Positions 1-6,595 of a DNA stretch of 12,350 bases are shown here, in pieces; positions within the stretch are counted from its first letter, which is position 1, and each line of letters begins with the position of its first letter. The position numbers and the translations under genes were made by a program. The DNA comes from VRUE01 sp963747765 (lineage in GTDB: Bacteria; Actinomycetota; Thermoleophilia; Solirubrobacterales; 70-9): positions 1 through 12,350 of the forward strand of contig CAVVGH010000014.1 of NCBI GenBank assembly GCA_963747765.1, given 5' to 3'. The notes beneath the pieces are model-generated. The model was not told the origin of the DNA, searched no databases, and saw nothing but the letters and a program-made list of their open reading frames with translations.

Positions 1-577
1 CCTGAATGGCGTGCTCGACGATCGCTTCCAGGATCACGGCGGCGCCCTCCTCCTCCTTGCGGGTCGCCACCTGTCGGCCGGGGTGCCGTTTGAGCTCGGC
101 GGCCTCTTTCTCCGCGGCGGTTTCGATCTCGCCGATCCGCGCCTCCGCCCTCTGGGCGTTTTCGCGCTCGCCCGCCTCGGCCGTCTCCAGTTCCTTGATC
201 TCCCCTTCCGCGACGGCGATCCGCTCCAGCAGCGCCGCACCGACCTTGCCGTCGAAGTAGACCGTGTAGATCATCGCCTCCGCCATCGCCAGGGCGCTCT
301 GGATGAAGGCGAGGAAGGCGTAGGCGTGGGCGGGCAGGGGCGGATCGCCGGTCGCGGCGGCGCGGAAGAGCACGATCAGGCCGATCCCGATGATCGCCAG
401 CAGGCCGGCGGCGAAGGCCAGCCAGGTCGCCTTCACGCCCTCTCGGATCGACGCCTCGGCGGCGCTCAGCCACTGGGCTATGCCGATCGCGGTCGAGATC
501 GGCGCCAGCGCGACGCCGAAGGTCAGCACGATCTTCCAGCTCAGGTCGCCTGGAATCAGGTGAAAGGCGGTTCCCAT
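1..577 (-). CDS. Membrane/coiled-coil protein of unknown function (3' end outside window)
   Basis: An open minus-strand frame runs without a stop from an ATG at 577 to the left edge (about 192 codons). It encodes hydrophobic segments near residues 10-32 (WKIVLTFGVALAP region) and 46-67 (LAFAAGLLAIIGIGLIVLF), and possibly a third near 80-100. A charged Glu/Ala/Arg-rich stretch follows (EGEIKELETAEAGEREN and onward) that should form a coiled coil. I do not recognise the family. The same frame stays open upstream of the ATG (VKLRVVVGVSVSFTVFDVGV) until it hits the T-rich tract, so the true N-terminus is probably longer and is obscured there. It lies just downstream of the VWA lipoprotein on the same strand, so the two may be co-transcribed. 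A membrane-bound partner of that lipoprotein is possible but not shown. Confidence 0.6.
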   Translation of the reverse strand, partial: MGTAFHLIPGDLSWKIVLTFGVALAPISTAIGIAQWLSAAEASIREGVKATWLAFAAGLLAIIGIGLIVLFRAAATGDPPLPAHAYAFLAFIQSALAMAEAMIYTVYFDGKVGAALLERIAVAEGEIKELETAEAGERENAQRAEARIGEIETAAEKEAAELKRHPGRQVATRKEEEGAAVILEAIVEHAIQ

Positions 578-638
578 TACGCCGACGTCGAAGACCGTGA
601 AGCTGACGCTGACTCCGACGACGACCCTGAGCTTGACC

Positions 639-703
639 TGGGGTTGGTGTTGGGGTTTTTTTGGGTTTTTTTTTTTTTTTTTTTTTTTTTTTGTTGTTGT
701 GTG
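639..703. repeat. G/T-only low-complexity tract with a 27-T homopolymer
   Basis: Sixty-five consecutive bases contain only G and T on the plus strand. They include T7 (656-662), GGG, and T27 (666-692). The surrounding DNA is about 70% GC with no comparable run. Coding frames on both sides are plausible minus-strand protein, but they do not join through the tract. The simplest reading is an assembly or read artefact, or a poorly resolved gap, placed between two genes or inside the N-terminus of the downstream one. A genuine microsatellite or phase-variable tract is the alternative. Confidence 0.8.
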
Positions 704-720
704 CTTGTTGTCGTGTGGGT

Positions 721-1586
721 GTCGGACGGGTCGAAGATGTAGTGGCCGGTGCCGACCTCGGGTATCTCGATCGTGTAGGCGCCGCGGCGGCGGCCGAGCC
801 GTTGATCAGGCTGGAGCGCCCCTCGCCGAGATCGCGCTGAATGGGTTCTTATCCCCTCCCGTTCGCCGCGTCGATGTGTTCCACGCCATTCGGGGCCGAG
901 CTCCACGTCCCAGGCGCCCATCCGGATCCCGGCGCCGCCCAGCAACGCTCCGGCGAGCGGCCGGACCGATTCGACGTAGTCGCCGCGGTCGGGGTCGGAG
1001 GCGTCGACGCCGATGAAGTCGACAGTCGCGCCGCGCAGCCGTGGCCCGATCTGGGAGGCCGCGCCGCGTGCCTCGGCCGCGGTCATCGCGCGCGGATTGA
1101 CGTCGGTGAACAGGCCATCGGTGCAGATCAGGATCCGCTGCAGGGCGCCGCTGTGGCCGCGGTTGCGAGCCGCCCGCCTGAGCACGTCGATCAGGGGCGT
1201 GCCCCCGACCACCGGCCCTTCGTTCACCAGCCTCTCCATCGCCGGCCTCATTTCACTCGCCTGTCCTTCCAGATATTCGAGTTCGCCGGACGTGCCTTCC
1301 CACGAGGCGGGAACCCCTTCGTCGAACGCCTTAGCACCCGGCGCCGAAACGGATCGCCGTCGAAGGTGTGGAGGGCGACGAAGCCCCGCGAAGCGGCGGC
1401 GAGCCGGGCGGCAGACATGACGTCCGGCATGCATTCGCGAGCGACCTGATCGTTGGAGAAGGTCGCATCGACGTAGATGTCCATCGAGATCGGGCGGTCG
1501 GTCAGCTCCTGCTTCCCGCCGCAGCCCTCGATCACCAGCACCACCGCAAGCGCCGCACAGGCGGCTAAGACACCAGAAATCCGCAT
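721..1586 (-). pseudogene. VWA-domain lipoprotein, frame-broken
   Basis: The start at 1586 is supported by GGGAGG (1591-1596), four bases upstream. The N-terminus is a lipoprotein signal peptide with a lipobox-like V-I-E-G-C (C22). A VWA fold follows, with MIDAS-like elements in order: D40-A-T-F-S44; then, in a second frame, VVGGTPLIDVL (the T of the metal site) and LICTDGLF (the TDG motif). The frame changes near 1340-1355: before it the protein reads ALHTFDGDPF, after it SAPGAKAFDEGV. A one-base error there would restore one protein. Beyond VELGPEW (about 870) the frame degenerates into an Arg-rich stretch, then reads YTIEIPEVGTGHYIFDPSD up to the low-complexity tract, so the C-terminus cannot be fixed. 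Either this is a real pseudogene or, since the T-tract is close by, the local base calls are poor. Likely exported and membrane-anchored, with a metal-dependent adhesion fold; ligand unknown. Confidence 0.7.
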
Positions 1587-1590
1587 CGGT

Positions 1591-1628
1591 CCTCCCTGAC
1601 TGACTTTTTCCTGTACGCGGAGACTATA
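1591..1628 (-). promoter_or_regulatory. -10 box and Shine-Dalgarno of the VWA lipoprotein gene
   Basis: On the minus strand, TATAGT (1623-1628) lies about 36 bases before the ATG at 1586, and GGGAGG (1591-1596) gives a standard ribosome site. No convincing -35 hexamer is seen. This is a leadered gene, in contrast to the divergent regulator cluster. Confidence 0.5.
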
Positions 1629-1712
1629 CGACTTTGCTCTTTCCTAAACGGGAACGGCAGGGGCCCCTTTGTTCTTGCGGGCATCCGCGCATTCCTTTTC
1701 GAGGCACGGTCG

Positions 1713-1721
1713 TGGCATAAT
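1713..1721 (+). promoter_or_regulatory. Extended -10 element of regulator paralog 1
   Basis: TGG-CATAAT, matching the TGC-CATAAT of paralogs 2 and 3. A TTCCTT lies 18 bases upstream (1692-1697), as TTCCGT and TTCCGA do before paralogs 2 and 3. Transcription should begin around 1728-1729. Confidence 0.55.
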
Positions 1722-1728
1722 CACCGCC

Positions 1729-1770
1729 GTGGCTGCGGCAGACGGCATGCGGGGCGCCGGTGACGACTGA
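1729..1770 (+). CDS. Possible leaderless leader peptide (13 codons) overlapping paralog 1
   Basis: A GTG sits 7 bases after the -10 box, exactly where the real starts of paralogs 2 and 3 sit. It opens a frame of only 13 codons (VAAADGMRGAGDD), ending TGA at 1768-1770. The paralog 1 start (GTG, 1760) lies inside it in another frame, an 11-base overlap that could allow translational coupling. Alternatively it is a relic of the former start, left after an indel. No homology evidence is possible for so short a peptide. Confidence 0.3.
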   Translation: MAAADGMRGAGDD

Positions 1771-2758
1771 CAAGGCGGGCGTCGAGGCGAGCGAGTACCG
1801 GGCGCGGGCCGGGGCGCTGACGCTGACCTACCTGACCAGCGGGCTGGGGCGCGACACGCTGCGAGCGGTCCTCGCGCAGGCGACCACCGCCACCGAGTTG
1901 GTCGGCTTCGACGACCTGGCCGAACCCGGGGACAGGTCGGCGCGGGTCGCCAGCGTCTTCGCCGACCGCTTCCTGCTCGAACCGGTCAACCCCGCCGACG
2001 ACCAGGACGACCCGGAGACGATGATGCAGCCGACCCCGGCGGGGCGCGAGGTGCCCTTCGTCGGCGCCACCCTGCGGGGCTGGCTGCTCCGCTGCCCCAG
2101 CGGCCCGATCGAGCTCGGAAAAGGCGCGGGCGAGGCGCTCTGGCCGCTGCTGAGCGGCTGGGCGTCGACGGTCGTACACGCCTTCGCCGCCGGGCCGCGG
2201 ACCGCGGCCGAGGTGCAGGAGGAGGTCGGGGTGCTCGACGAGGAGGCGGTCGAGCTGCGCATCGCCATGCTCGAGGAGGCCGGCCTGCTGCGCGCACTTG
2301 CGGCCGCGGGAGGCGACGAGGAGGAGCGCTTCGAAGCCACCGAGTGGCTGCGCCTGGCGATCGCCCCGCTCGCCGCGGCGGCGCGGATGGAGCTGCGCCA
2401 CCCGCTCGGCGACACGGCGCCGATCGCCGCGGCCGACGTCGAAGCCGCCCTGGGACTGACCCTGCCGCTGCTGCGGCTGCCGACGGGACTCTCCGGGGCC
2501 TGCTCGCTCGAGGTCGAGCTCGACGAGGGCATCCTCGGCAATCCGGTGGGCATGACCGCGCGGATCGAGCAGGGACATGTCGCGGCCTGCGAGCGGGGAA
2601 TCGACCCCGAGGCCGACGCCTCGCTCGCGGGCTCCACCGCCGGCTGGCTCGACGCCGTGATCGACGGCGACCGCAAGTCGCTGCGCAGCGACGGCGACTG
2701 GCGCTTCCCCCGCGACCTGCTGGGCGGCCTGCGCAAGGCCCTGTTCGGTTCCGATTGA
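1760..2758 (+). CDS. Double winged-helix HxlR-like regulator with SCP2-like C-terminus, paralog 1
   Basis: 332 aa. The core begins YRARAGALTL, shared with paralogs 2 and 3. Residues about 10-115 align in length with the N-terminal HxlR unit of paralogs 4 and 5, but the recognition-helix motif (S-T-L-R-x-Q-L) is replaced by DRSARVASVFADRF. The unit ends in QPTPAGREVPFV...GWL. A second winged helix follows (about 125-215, TAAEVQEEVGVLDEEAVELR, then ATEWLRLAIAPL). The last third (GLSGACSLEVEL, GWLDAVIDGD, LLGGLRKALF) resembles an SCP2 sterol-carrier fold seen fused to some HxlR proteins. This start gives 12 residues before YRARAG, against 10 in paralog 2 and 14 in paralog 3; only weak SD is visible. 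Probably a cytoplasmic ligand-responsive regulator; ligand and targets unknown. Existence is secure, the SCP2 assignment less so. Confidence 0.88.
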   Translation: MTTDKAGVEASEYRARAGALTLTYLTSGLGRDTLRAVLAQATTATELVGFDDLAEPGDRSARVASVFADRFLLEPVNPADDQDDPETMMQPTPAGREVPFVGATLRGWLLRCPSGPIELGKGAGEALWPLLSGWASTVVHAFAAGPRTAAEVQEEVGVLDEEAVELRIAMLEEAGLLRALAAAGGDEEERFEATEWLRLAIAPLAAAARMELRHPLGDTAPIAAADVEAALGLTLPLLRLPTGLSGACSLEVELDEGILGNPVGMTARIEQGHVAACERGIDPEADASLAGSTAGWLDAVIDGDRKSLRSDGDWRFPRDLLGGLRKALFGSD

Positions 2759-2823
2759 AAAGCTGCCGCATGGCGGTTCAAGCCTCCACCGCACCGGGCG
2801 CGTTCCGTTAGGGGAATGCTTCA

Positions 2824-2832
2824 TGCCATAAT
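2824..2832 (+). promoter_or_regulatory. Extended -10 element of regulator paralog 2 (leaderless)
   Basis: TGC-CATAAT lies six bases before the GTG at 2839. The 13-mer TGCCATAATCGTC (2824-2836) recurs exactly at 5572-5584 before paralog 3. TTCCGT (2803-2808) lies 18 bases upstream as a weak -35. There is no room for a ribosome site between the expected start of transcription and the GTG. Confidence 0.65.
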
Positions 2833-2838
2833 CGTCAC

Positions 2839-3843
2839 GTGGCTACGGGAGGTGCCGCGGAGAGCGAGTTCCGAGCGCGATCTGGAGCGCTGACGCTGCT
2901 CTACCTCGCCAGCTCGATGGACCGCGAGAGGCTGCTGGAGATGCTCGAGTCCTCGCTTGAAGGCGAGCCGCCGCCGCTGACCCCCGATGAGGACATCGAG
3001 GACTACGAGGAGGAGCTCGACGAGGAGGAAGAGGAGGCGGAGCTCGACGAGGACGAGCTCGAGCTGCAGGAAGCGCTCCACCCCGAGACCGCCAATCCGG
3101 TGGAACTGACCGACAAGGGCGACGAGATGCTCTTCGTCACCGAGACGATCGAACGCTGGCTCGCCCGCCGCCCGCAGGGGCCGCTGAAGCTCGGCCTGGC
3201 CGGCGCGCAGATGCTGGTGCCGATGGTCCTCTCCTGGTCGGCGACGCTGACCCACGCGCTCGCCTCGGGGCCGCTGACGATGGCGGAGCTGGAGCGGGCG
3301 CTCGCCGCCGTGCTCGACCCCGAGGCGCTCGAGCGCCAGCTCGAATCGATGGTCAACTCCGGCCAGGCCGAAGCGCTCTACGGGATCGGGCGGGCGCCCA
3401 GCTACGCGCTGACCGACTGGGGGCGGGAAGCGATCTCGCCGATCGTCGCCGCGGTGCGGGCCGAGCTGCGCTACCCCGAGGGCGACGCGTTGGCGCCCGA
3501 CGTCTTCGATGTCGAGGCGGCCTTCCAGATGGCGCTGCCGCTGATCGCCGTGCCCGCCGGGCTGCGCGGCACCTGCCGCGCCGGCGTGCGCCTCCCCGGC
3601 GCCGAAGCGGAAGAGCTCGTCGCCGGCTCGACCGTGGAGGTCGCCGAGGGCCGCGTCACCACCTCCTCCCCGCTGCTCGACCGCGAACCCGAGACCTGGG
3701 CCACCGGCACGCCGCTAGACTGGTGCGAAACGACGATCGACCCGGCCGCGGCGAAGCTCGACCTCGGCGGCGACGTCAAGCTCGCCCAAGGCCTGGTCGA
3801 GGCGCTGCACGAGCGGCTCTTCGGCCCGGCGACGCGCGGCTAG
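2839..3843 (+). CDS. HxlR/SCP2-like regulator paralog 2 with acidic replacement of the first HTH
   Basis: 334 aa, GTG start set by the leaderless promoter and by alignment of FRARSGALTLLYL with the paralogs. Where paralogs 4 and 5 carry the N-terminal helix-turn-helix, this protein has an acidic stretch: 21 of 29 residues from 50 to 78 are Asp or Glu. The wing end of the domain is still present (VELTDKGDEMLFV...RWL, about 88-110). A second winged helix follows (about 125-215, TMAELERALAAVLDPEALERQL ending near ALTDWGREAI). The SCP2-like C-terminus includes GLRGTCRAGVRL and ends LAQGLVEALHERLF. N-terminal DNA binding looks impossible; the acidic segment could be a protein-interaction or DNA-mimic surface (inference). 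It follows paralog 1 by 80 bases with its own promoter. Confidence 0.88.
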   Translation: MATGGAAESEFRARSGALTLLYLASSMDRERLLEMLESSLEGEPPPLTPDEDIEDYEEELDEEEEEAELDEDELELQEALHPETANPVELTDKGDEMLFVTETIERWLARRPQGPLKLGLAGAQMLVPMVLSWSATLTHALASGPLTMAELERALAAVLDPEALERQLESMVNSGQAEALYGIGRAPSYALTDWGREAISPIVAAVRAELRYPEGDALAPDVFDVEAAFQMALPLIAVPAGLRGTCRAGVRLPGAEAEELVAGSTVEVAEGRVTTSSPLLDREPETWATGTPLDWCETTIDPAAAKLDLGGDVKLAQGLVEALHERLFGPATRG

Positions 3844-3852
3844 GCGGCGCAG

Positions 3853-4034
3853 GTGAGCACAGAGCTGATGCAGGTGTACCTGGCTCGAGAACGTGATCGC
3901 CGCCTACAACGAAGCGAAAGACGAGCGCGATCGCCGAGCTGGGTCTGCTGCGGCGCGAGAAAGCGGGCCTGTCGCCGGCCGACGAGGCCATCCTGGGCCT
4001 GCGCCAGGGCATCCGCGGCGTGCTGTCGGACTGA
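3853..4034 (+). pseudogene. Small helical protein gene, broken by frameshifts
   Basis: A GTG at 3853 opens MSTELMQVYLARE. A shift near 3880-3890 then gives WLENVIAAYNEAKDER, and a second shift near 3925-3930 gives IAELGLLRREKAGLSPADEA and a tail ending GIRGVLSD before TGA at 4032-4034. Read across three frames this makes one coherent protein of about 60 residues with helical character and typical GC-third codons. No single frame does so. I do not recognise the family. It begins nine bases after the stop of paralog 2 and may have been translated with it. Either a decayed gene or local sequencing error. Confidence 0.5.
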
Positions 4035-4074
4035 CGCGGCCGGTGACCTGAGTCGCCAGCGCGACCAGATGCGC

Positions 4075-4728
4075 TCAGCCGAAGCGGTCGGAGTTGCGAA
4101 TCACACTGGCCTGGCGCCTGCTCCACCACGCCTGCAACTCGCCCAACTCGATCGGAAGCATCTCGTCGACCTCGACGTCGCTCAGGTCGCCCATCGCCCG
4201 GTAGAGGTGCGAAACCGCCTCGCTGCTGCGGTCGATGCCATAGCGCCTCATGTACAGCTCGATACCCTCCTCGACGGAGACTGGGCCGCGCTCGTCGATC
4301 GCCTTCAGGTCGAAGTAGTCCCGCATTTCCCCGCGCTCCGCCATGACCTTCAGCTTCATCGCCATCAGGTCCTGAAGGCTGGCCACGCTCAACCCCGCTA
4401 CCTCGATCGGCTCGGCCAGGAGCGTTAGCGTCGAAGCGTCGAAGAACTCGAGTCGGGTCCGGCCAAAGAGCCCCTTCAGCGTCCCCTCCCCCCTATGGGT
4501 CGCCGCGAAGTCGCCGAGTCCGCCCAGCAGGTCCTCGAGCGCAGGCAGATCGACCGCGCTGTGGAAGAAGAAGTCAAGGTCGCGGCTCTCGCGGTGGCCG
4601 AGGTGAACGGCGACGGCGGTCCCCCCGCCGAGGTAGAGCTCCGCCGGCAGGCTCCGCGTGAGCGTCTCCCACGTCTCCGCCGTATCACCGGGGAGGACCC
4701 GGCGGACGCGATCGGGCAACGTGCTCAT
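4075..4728 (-). CDS. AbiEii/MenT-type nucleotidyltransferase toxin
   Basis: 217 aa, about the usual size or slightly short for the DUF1814 (AbiEii/AbiGii) family. The nucleotidyltransferase signature is clear: LYLGGGTAVAVHLGHR (G34-G36, T37), then R46-x-S48-x-D50-L-D52-F, the metal-binding carboxylates. LEFFDAS (D97) is a candidate third carboxylate. Farther on, LMAMKLKVMAERGEMRDYFDLKAI (K125, R136-D137, D140) matches the conserved Lys and RDxxDL block of the family. Known members act as type IV toxins; mycobacterial MenT enzymes add nucleotides to tRNA acceptor ends and block translation. The ATG at 4728 overlaps the upstream stop by four bases (ATGA), so the two genes are translationally coupled with the antitoxin first, the normal order. 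All key residues are present, so it is probably active. Confidence 0.88.
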   Translation of the reverse strand: MSTLPDRVRRVLPGDTAETWETLTRSLPAELYLGGGTAVAVHLGHRESRDLDFFFHSAVDLPALEDLLGGLGDFAATHRGEGTLKGLFGRTRLEFFDASTLTLLAEPIEVAGLSVASLQDLMAMKLKVMAERGEMRDYFDLKAIDERGPVSVEEGIELYMRRYGIDRSSEAVSHLYRAMGDLSDVEVDEMLPIELGELQAWWSRRQASVIRNSDRFG

Positions 4729-5435
4729 CGCGCCGCTTCCGCCAGGTTCAGCGCCATTCGCCGCGTCTTGGGATCGAGGCCGCGGGCGCCCGCGGCCCGC
4801 GCCCAGTCCTGCGACGACAGCGACCGCGCCCCCCAGGCCAACCCCTGCAGGTCCATCTCGCGAAGCAGCCGGCGAGCGATGTAAGGGCCGGCATGGCGAA
4901 CGTCGAGCTGACTGTCGGCGGTGTTCCAGAAGAGGTGCCGCAGACGAACCGGCACGCGCGCATCCCGACCCCCGGCTCGCTTCCCCTCTGGCCTCTCGAC
5001 AGCAGCCAGCGCAGCGTCCAGCGAGGCCCAGCGGGGATCAAGGACGTTTGCCCGCCAAACCCTCATCCGTCGCGCCCGCCCGTCGGCAAGCATCGATTCG
5101 GAGCGGAAGGCCATACCCTTCCGCTCGAGGGACTCGAGGGCGCGCGCCGCCGAGGTTGGAGACAGCGCGCCCCGCCGCGCAACCGCTCGCGCCGAGCGCA
5201 GTCCAAAGGGGGCGCTGCGCAGAGCGGCCAAGGCGACGAGCTCCGAACGGGAAAGGCCCTCTTGCTCAGGCGTGGATCCAAGGGCCTTCCGCAGGCGCCG
5301 GGCTGCCTGCGGGCCGAAGGCGAAGCGACCGCTGGCCTGGCGCCCCTCGACTCCTAGGCGCTCCGCGGCACGAACCACTCGGGGCACCGAAGTGCCGAGC
5401 TGACGTGCCAGCGCCGCTGCCGACATAGTGTCCAT
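4725..5435 (-). CDS. AbiEi-like winged-helix antitoxin/autoregulator
   Basis: 236 aa from ATG 5435. Residues about 5-30 (AAALARQLGTSVPRVVRAAE) form a helix-turn-helix. Residues about 60-105 (SRSELVALAALRSAPFG, then LSPTSAARALESLERKG) form a second winged helix. The C-terminal half (RLRHLFWNTADSQLDV, ARRLLREMDLQGLAWG) is an unrecognised domain that would hold the toxin-binding role in AbiE systems. I assign the antitoxin role from gene order, ATGA coupling to the nucleotidyltransferase and DNA-binding character, not from strong family recognition. Start: a longer GTG start at 5456 exists, but TAGAAT lies between it and ATG 5435, which makes the shorter, leaderless form more likely; ATG 5426 is a third option. 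AbiEi proteins usually repress their own promoter. Confidence 0.72.
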   Translation of the reverse strand: MDTMSAAALARQLGTSVPRVVRAAERLGVEGRQASGRFAFGPQAARRLRKALGSTPEQEGLSRSELVALAALRSAPFGLRSARAVARRGALSPTSAARALESLERKGMAFRSESMLADGRARRMRVWRANVLDPRWASLDAALAAVERPEGKRAGGRDARVPVRLRHLFWNTADSQLDVRHAGPYIARRLLREMDLQGLAWGARSLSSQDWARAAGARGLDPKTRRMALNLAEAAR

Positions 5436-5442
5436 ATCGTTA

Positions 5443-5448
5443 ATTCTA
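5443..5448 (-). promoter_or_regulatory. -10 box of the toxin-antitoxin operon (leaderless)
   Basis: On the minus strand TAGAAT lies seven bases before ATG 5435, the same spacing used by the neighbouring regulator genes. No good -35 is visible. The box falls in a 150-base divergent region shared with paralog 3. Confidence 0.5.
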
Positions 5449-5571
5449 GCCCACACGTCACGCTGTACGGCGTGCCGACCCGCGGCTAGGAGGCTGGGGC
5501 GCCTGGGCGGGTTGGCTAGACGGATACCTGGACGAAGGTACTCGCTCCATTCCGAGATAGTTACCCAACCG

Positions 5572-5580
5572 TGCCATAAT
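5572..5580 (+). promoter_or_regulatory. Extended -10 element of regulator paralog 3 (leaderless)
   Basis: TGC-CATAAT lies seven bases before GTG 5588. It is part of a 13-mer identical to that before paralog 2. A weak -35 candidate TTCCGA is at 5550-5555. Confidence 0.65.
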
Positions 5581-5587
5581 CGTCGGT

Positions 5588-6595
5588 GTGGCTTCCATAC
5601 AGGCCACCGACGAGAAGAATGGCGAGGGGTACAGGGCGCGCGCCGGGGCGCTGACGCTGCTCTACCTCTCCAGCCCGCTCGAACGCCCCGTCCTGCGGAC
5701 GCTGATGGCCGAACTGACGACCGGCGTAAAGATGCAGGAGATCGGGCCGCCCGATCCCGAGTTCCTGGCGGTCGGGATCTTCGAAGACCCCTACCTGCTC
5801 GAACCGGCCGACCCCGACCACCCGCCGGGGGCGCCGATCGGGCCGGACACCCTGCTGCAGCCGACGCCGGCGGGGAACGAGGTGCCCTTCGTCGCCGCCG
5901 CGCTGGCCGACTGGCTGCGCCGCTGCCCGCAGGGCCCGCTCGAGCATGGGCCGGAGTCCGGGCGCCAGATGGCGGCGCTGCTCGGCGGCTGGGCTTCGAT
6001 GACGATCCACGCGCTGGCCGGCGGGCCGCGCAGCGCCGCGCAGGCCTGCGAGGCGATCGAGGTCGTCGATCGCGGGGCGGTCGACGCCCGCATCGCCTCG
6101 ATGCTCGAAACCGGCCTGCTCGAGCAGGCGCCCGGCGAGGATCCCGACGGCGAGCCGCTGCTGCAGGTGACCGAGTGGCTGCGCCGCGCCGTCGCCCCGC
6201 TCGCCGCGGCGGCGCGCATGGAGCTGCGCTTCCCGCCCGGCGACACGGCGCCGATCGCCGCGCTCGACGTCGAGGCCGCCTTCCAGCTGACCCTGCCGCT
6301 GCTGAAGCTGCCGCGCAATTTCTGGGGCGCCTGCTCGCTGGCGGTCGAGCTGGAGCAGGGCGTCGCCGGCAGCCCCGCCGGCGTCACCGCCCGGGTCGAG
6401 CAGGGCCGCGTCGTCGCCTGCGAGCGCGGCCTCGACCCGGACGCCCGGACCGCGATCTCGGGAAGCACAGGCGCCTGGCTCGACGCCGTGATCGACCGCC
6501 GCGCCGAGCGCATCCACTCGAGCGGCGAACGCCGCCTCGCCAAGCGCATCCTGCGCGAACTGCACCGGACCCTGTTCAAGGGCGTCCCACGGTAG
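5588..6595 (+). CDS. Double winged-helix HxlR-like regulator with SCP2-like C-terminus, paralog 3
   Basis: 335 aa, closest to paralog 1 along its length: YRARAGALTLLYL, FEDPYLLEPADPD (paralog 1 has FADRFLLEPVNPA), LQPTPAGNEVPFV, TEWLRRAVAPLAAAARMELR, GDTAPIAA. The N-terminal unit keeps its length but not the HxlR recognition helix. The second winged helix (about 130-220, SAAQACEAIEVVDRGAVDAR) is intact in shape. The C-terminal SCP2-like part carries FWGACSLAVELEQG and ends RRLAKRILRELHRTLF. GTG start chosen from the leaderless promoter and alignment. It is divergent from the toxin-antitoxin operon. A shortened copy of its 3' end lies 200 bases downstream. Confidence 0.88.
   Translation: MASIQATDEKNGEGYRARAGALTLLYLSSPLERPVLRTLMAELTTGVKMQEIGPPDPEFLAVGIFEDPYLLEPADPDHPPGAPIGPDTLLQPTPAGNEVPFVAAALADWLRRCPQGPLEHGPESGRQMAALLGGWASMTIHALAGGPRSAAQACEAIEVVDRGAVDARIASMLETGLLEQAPGEDPDGEPLLQVTEWLRRAVAPLAAAARMELRFPPGDTAPIAALDVEAAFQLTLPLLKLPRNFWGACSLAVELEQGVAGSPAGVTARVEQGRVVACERGLDPDARTAISGSTGAWLDAVIDRRAERIHSSGERRLAKRILRELHRTLFKGVPR

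Noticed and set aside
656..692. T run as a transcription terminator
   Set aside because: No GC stem precedes it on the plus strand, and the tract extends far beyond a normal U run.
577..1434. A continuous 285-codon minus-strand frame through the T-tract
   Set aside because: It starts inside the VWA frame break, encodes Arg-rich non-protein-like stretches, then a poly-Lys run from T27 and a Ser-rich tail in the wrong frame of the downstream gene. Only its middle (VWA part) is real.
1721..2824. Long minus-strand frames opposite paralog 1
   Set aside because: Shadow of high-GC third positions; low-complexity composition and no start signals.
3003..3356. Poly-Ser minus-strand frame opposite paralog 2
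   Set aside because: It is the complement of the Glu/Asp run; serine repeats arise from GAG/GAC read in reverse.
4658..5428. Plus-strand frame opposite the antitoxin
   Set aside because: Pro/Arg/Ala-rich shadow; the minus strand has ATGA coupling, HTH pattern and a -10 box.
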